DNA of 43,450 nt, from NCBI GenBank assembly GCA_030560485.1, contig JAKTTS010000069.1, forward strand, positions 1 to 43,450, given 5' to 3'. The notes below the pieces were generated by a model. The model did not search any database and was not told where the DNA came from. It saw only the letters and a list, made by a program, of their open reading frames with translations. The stretch is from Ascoidea tarda (nom. inval.). Lineage: Eukaryota; Ascomycota; Saccharomycetes; Ascoideales; Ascoideaceae. Shown in pieces: positions 40,533 through 43,450 of this stretch. Position numbers and translations under genes: made by a program. Every line of letters begins with the position of its first letter. The stretch's first letter is position 1.

Positions 40533-41925
40533 ATGGCTGATAAACTCTTCAGACTCGAATGCGGTAAGTCCCAAACATTTCAGTAAGGCTATCTTCTCAT
40601 CGCCAATTACTAACATTTGCCAACGTTCCTTTTCTTTCTAAGGCTTCCAAAACTATGACTGGGGAAAACTAGGTCAAGAATCTGCTGTTGCTCAGTTCAT
40701 CTCAAACTCAAATCCAAAAATCGAAATCTCCTCAACCACCCCCTACGCCGAGTTATGGATGGGCACTCATCCAACAAAACCATCCTTCAACTACAACACC
40801 TCAAACAAGCTAATCGACATCATAAGCTCAGACCCTGAAAGATATCTAGGCTCCAATATAGCCCAAAGCTTTAATAACAATCTACCTTTCTTGTTCAAAG
40901 TTCTTTCAATCGAAAAAGTCCTCTCAATCCAAGCCCATCCCGACAAAAACCTAGCTAAATTGCTCAACCAAAATGACCCCAAGAACTATCCCGACAACAA
41001 CCATAAACCTGAAATGGCCATCGCCTTGACTAAATTCGAAGGCTTTTGTGGGTTCAAACCATTGACCGAAATTCACTACTATATTTCAAACATCCCCGAA
41101 TTGTTGAATTTAATAGGTGGCTCGGAATTTTTAAACTACTTTAACCAAAACATCCAATTCAACAGCGACTTTCCAATTAACAAAAAAATCTTGAAACTCT
41201 TATTTAGTAACTTGATGAACTCAAACCAAAACGACATCTCTCTCAATTCAACAAACCTAATCAAAAGAGTCCAATCAAACCCAGAAATTTTTCAGAAATT
41301 CGATCCAGATCTACCAATCCTAATAAAAACTCTCAACAAACAATTTCCAAACGACATTGGCCTATTCTGTGGCTGTCTACTACTAAACTACTGCAAATTA
41401 AACCCAGGCGAAGCCATCTTCCTAAAGGCAAAAGACCCACATGCCTACATCTCGGGTAACATTCTTGAATGCATGGCTAGCAGTGATAACGTTATTAGAG
41501 CAGGCTTCACTCCCAAATTTAAAGACGTCAACGTCTTGGTTAATAACTTGACCTACAACTATGATTCCGTCGAAAACCAAAAATTAAAACCAATGTTAAA
41601 CAATAACAACAGATTAATATTAAACTCAAATGAAAATGAAAATGAAAATGCAAATAACTCCCTCAAACTATATAATCCTCCAATCGACGAGTTCGAAGTT
41701 CTAGAAATCAACTTATCTCATCCAAACCATTCCCTAAAATTTAAAAAATTCAACGGCCCAAGTATCTTAATCACAACTGAAGGCTCAGGTTTCATTAAAA
41801 ATCTCGAATCCAACCAACAGTTCACTTGCAATGCTGGCTGTATTTATTTCATTTCAGCTAATCTAGAAATTCAGTTAACTTCAAATTCTTCCAATTTTAC
41901 AAGTTATCGTGCCTTTTGCGAATAA
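40533..41925 (+). CDS. PMI40: Mannose-6-phosphate isomerase, type I (spliced: 40533-40563, 40643-41925)
   Basis: 437 aa after joining 10 codons plus one base to the main exon. It interconverts fructose-6-P and mannose-6-P, feeding GDP-mannose for glycosylation and cell wall; zinc enzyme, cytosolic. The splice restores MADKLFRLECGFQNYDWGK (yeast MSNKLFRLDAGYQQYDWGK). Zinc ligands by family position are Q107 and H109 (SIQAHPDK), E134 (NHKPEMA) and H277 (KDPHAYISG); R296 lies in VIRAGFTPKFKDV. The C-terminal cupin half includes GPSILITTEGSG. Length is close to the yeast enzyme (429 aa). A small Asn/Glu repeat (NENENEN) lies near residue 340. I found no in-frame CTG codon. Confidence 0.97.
40564..40642 (+). 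other. Spliceosomal intron of PMI40 (79 nt)
   Basis: 5' site TGCG|GTAAGT, branch point TACTAAC at 40608-40614, pyrimidine-rich run, 3' site TTCTAAG|GC. The intron splits a Gly codon (phase 1). The spliced product restores the invariant CGxQNYDWG segment. Confidence 0.95.
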
Positions 41926-42194
41926 TTAATTCGATACATTTTCACCCACGTTTTAATTAATGAACAATTACTGGGAATTTTTTTCCTATTTTATTGCTAA
42001 TTATTTTACTCTTTTAGTTCTAATGTCTTATACCTCACATTTATCTTCTCTCCTCTCCTTTTCTTTCCTTTTCTTTTCTTTTTAATTGCTTTCTCTTTAC
42101 ACCTTCAATTTGCCTTGTTATTCTTACTTGTATTAGAATGTTATATATAGATCAATAGAATACAATTTTCAATATAATTTAAACCCAATCTTCC

Positions 42195-42959
42195 TCATTG
42201 CACATTGTTCCTTTTTTTCCATTTTTCCATTTTACCTCGGATCTGGTTACTCGTCAATTGGTATATATTCATCTTTTTATCCCACTGCATTTTCTTATAA
42301 TCTTCTCCATACTTTTCATATAAGGATTTCAACCAGCTAGATTCTCGTTCAGACTCACGTCTTTCAACTTTAATCACGGGTCTGGAAGCATACTCCTCCA
42401 ATTCTTTTATAAAAGAGGCGTCATTACTTGAGTGTACAATCTCAATTTGATTCATTTTATTATCACCATCATCACTGTCATCATTCACCTTCTTCTTTCC
42501 ATGTACAACTCTAATCACTTGGTTTGTTTTCTTATCCCTTATAATTCTTGCTTCGCCTTCTGGTATCTCGTTCTCATCAATTTCTTCCTCATTATTGCCA
42601 CTCACATCATTCATCCCGTTATTTATTAAATTGTTCAATTCCTTGTTCATTTCAATTTCAATCTCATTTTCTAAATCATCGGTATTCAAATCTAAACCAT
42701 TCAAATTTTTCTGTTTCTGCAAAAAATCATCATCCTCATAAAACGGTTTGATTATTTTCTCTTTTCCTCCTGTAGCTTTCTTTAATTTCGACGTCAATCC
42801 TAGTTTTCTATAATTTTGAATCAACGTTAATTTGGGATCCCAGTTTTTACTTATTAATATATTCGAACTAGCAGGAATTCTACGGTGTTTATCTTTAGTC
42901 TTTCTTGTTGTTCTTGAAATGGATGAATGTTTACTTCTTCTTTTTCTGACTGACACCAT
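42195..42959 (-). CDS. NOP16: Nop16, nucleolar 60S ribosome biogenesis factor
   Basis: 254 aa (yeast 231). Nop16 is a component of 66S pre-ribosomes in the nucleolus. The basic N-terminus VSVRKRRSKHSSISRTTRKTKDKHRR matches yeast [26 protein letters not shown]. Further matches are NWDPKLTLIQNYRKLGL, TGGKE, DENEIPEGEARI, RVVHGKKK, SRPVIKVERRESERE, WLKSLYEKYGEDYKKMQWDKKMNIYQLT and KWKKRN. The middle is acidic and Asn-rich. Upstream are A/T tracts resembling RRPE and a CGATGA core at 43391-43396, elements typical of ribosome-biogenesis promoters, though about 430 bp from the ATG. Convergent with PMI40. Confidence 0.95.
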   Translation of the reverse strand: MVSVRKRRSKHSSISRTTRKTKDKHRRIPASSNILISKNWDPKLTLIQNYRKLGLTSKLKKATGGKEKIIKPFYEDDDFLQKQKNLNGLDLNTDDLENEIEIEMNKELNNLINNGMNDVSGNNEEEIDENEIPEGEARIIRDKKTNQVIRVVHGKKKVNDDSDDGDNKMNQIEIVHSSNDASFIKELEEYASRPVIKVERRESERESSWLKSLYEKYGEDYKKMQWDKKMNIYQLTSNQIRGKMEKWKKRNNVQ

Positions 42960-43450
42960 TTTGAAAATTATATTATTGTATTGTATTGTATTCTATTTCT
43001 TTATCAATTTGCCGATAATGGTCTTTGACGAAATGTTGTTTTGAAATTTTTTTTTTTGGATTTTTTTTTAGTGAAATATCCTTTAGGAAAAATAAAAAAT
43101 AAAAAAATAAAAACCAACCTCCGAGCTGAGTATCCGTAAACAGCGGATTAATCCTGATTACTCACTACACGGATTATGTAACACGCGGCTGACTAACAGT
43201 TGACTCAGACTCATCCAAACATTTCTTGTTTCTGAAAACGGATTCCAAAAGAAAATTAATACGAAAGTTTTGAAAATTGTTTTGTTTTGCTCTCCAAAAA
43301 TTGAAGTTTCCACCGGGTAACGGAATTTTAATGGAAAATTAAAAATTTTTTGTAGTTGAATTACAAAAAATTTTTTTTTTTTTCACCACTCGATGAAAAA
43401 AAAAATTAGGTCTTACAAAAAAATAAAAAAAAAAGGAAAAATTTAAACAA
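42960..43450. promoter_or_regulatory. NOP16 upstream region
   Basis: 491 bp to the window end. It contains a short GC-richer patch (43117-43215) with the palindrome GGATTAATCC (43145-43154) and another CGGATTA at about 43170. AAAAATTTTT-type tracts lie at 43341-43350 and 43365-43381, and a PAC-like core CGATGA at 43391. A GACTAAC..GACTCAG pair near 43191-43210 resembles a 3' splice region, but no exon can be assigned inside the window. Confidence 0.4.

Noticed and set aside
43188-43310. 3' exon of a spliced gene entering at the right edge
   Set aside because: GACTAAC..CAG is followed by 36 open codons in one frame, but no 5' site or first exon is identifiable and the region is the NOP16 promoter.

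Overview
This is a nuclear fragment of an ascomycete budding yeast (Saccharomycotina). It is AT-rich, with widely spaced genes of Saccharomyces type. The two introns I can define both carry a perfect TACTAAC branch point. Proteins are full of Asn, Gln, Asp-Asn and Ser tracts. In-frame CTG is almost absent from the conserved genes. A dynactin p25 gene, which S. cerevisiae lacks, places it outside the Saccharomyces group. An Ascoidea/Saccharomycopsis-like or other AT-rich lineage is a guess, not a result.

Layout, left to right. 0-2.6 kb: a tiny Cys-tailed protein gene (-), a long spacer and a possible decayed coding remnant. 2.7-8.0 kb: a TRAF-type RING E3 ligase (+) and a 791-aa Gln/Asn-rich prion-like protein (+). 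8.8-17 kb: KAE1 (-) diverges from AIM21 (+, with a 57-nt intron near its 5' end), followed by CDC7 (+) and convergent MCT1 (-). 18-19.5 kb: MCP1 (+) and a 74-aa stand-alone cytochrome b5 (+). 20.9-23.2 kb: FRA1 (-). 23.2-30.6 kb: a 7.4-kb spacer whose only plausible gene is one 75-aa, mitochondrion-like ORF. 30.6-32.8 kb: a large low-complexity nuclear-type protein (-) with two conserved-looking blocks, unassigned. 32.8-36.7 kb: a 3.9-kb divergent spacer with two GC islands. 36.7-43 kb: a 3-dehydroshikimate dehydratase-like protein (+), an unknown coiled-coil protein (+) whose coding end overlaps the end of dynactin p25 (-) by 12 nt, PMI40 (+, with a 79-nt intron) and NOP16 (-).

The genes do not form a pathway cluster. 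They are housekeeping functions: t6A tRNA modification, actin patches, S-phase kinase, mitochondrial fatty acid synthesis, iron regulation, mannose metabolism and 60S ribosome assembly. I see no transposon with intact coding capacity, no convincing tRNA or rRNA and no CRISPR. The points most worth following are the two introns, p25 and its overlapping neighbour, the dehydratase-like gene with a degenerate tail, CTG depletion, GC peaks at promoters, and the small candidate genes in the spacers.
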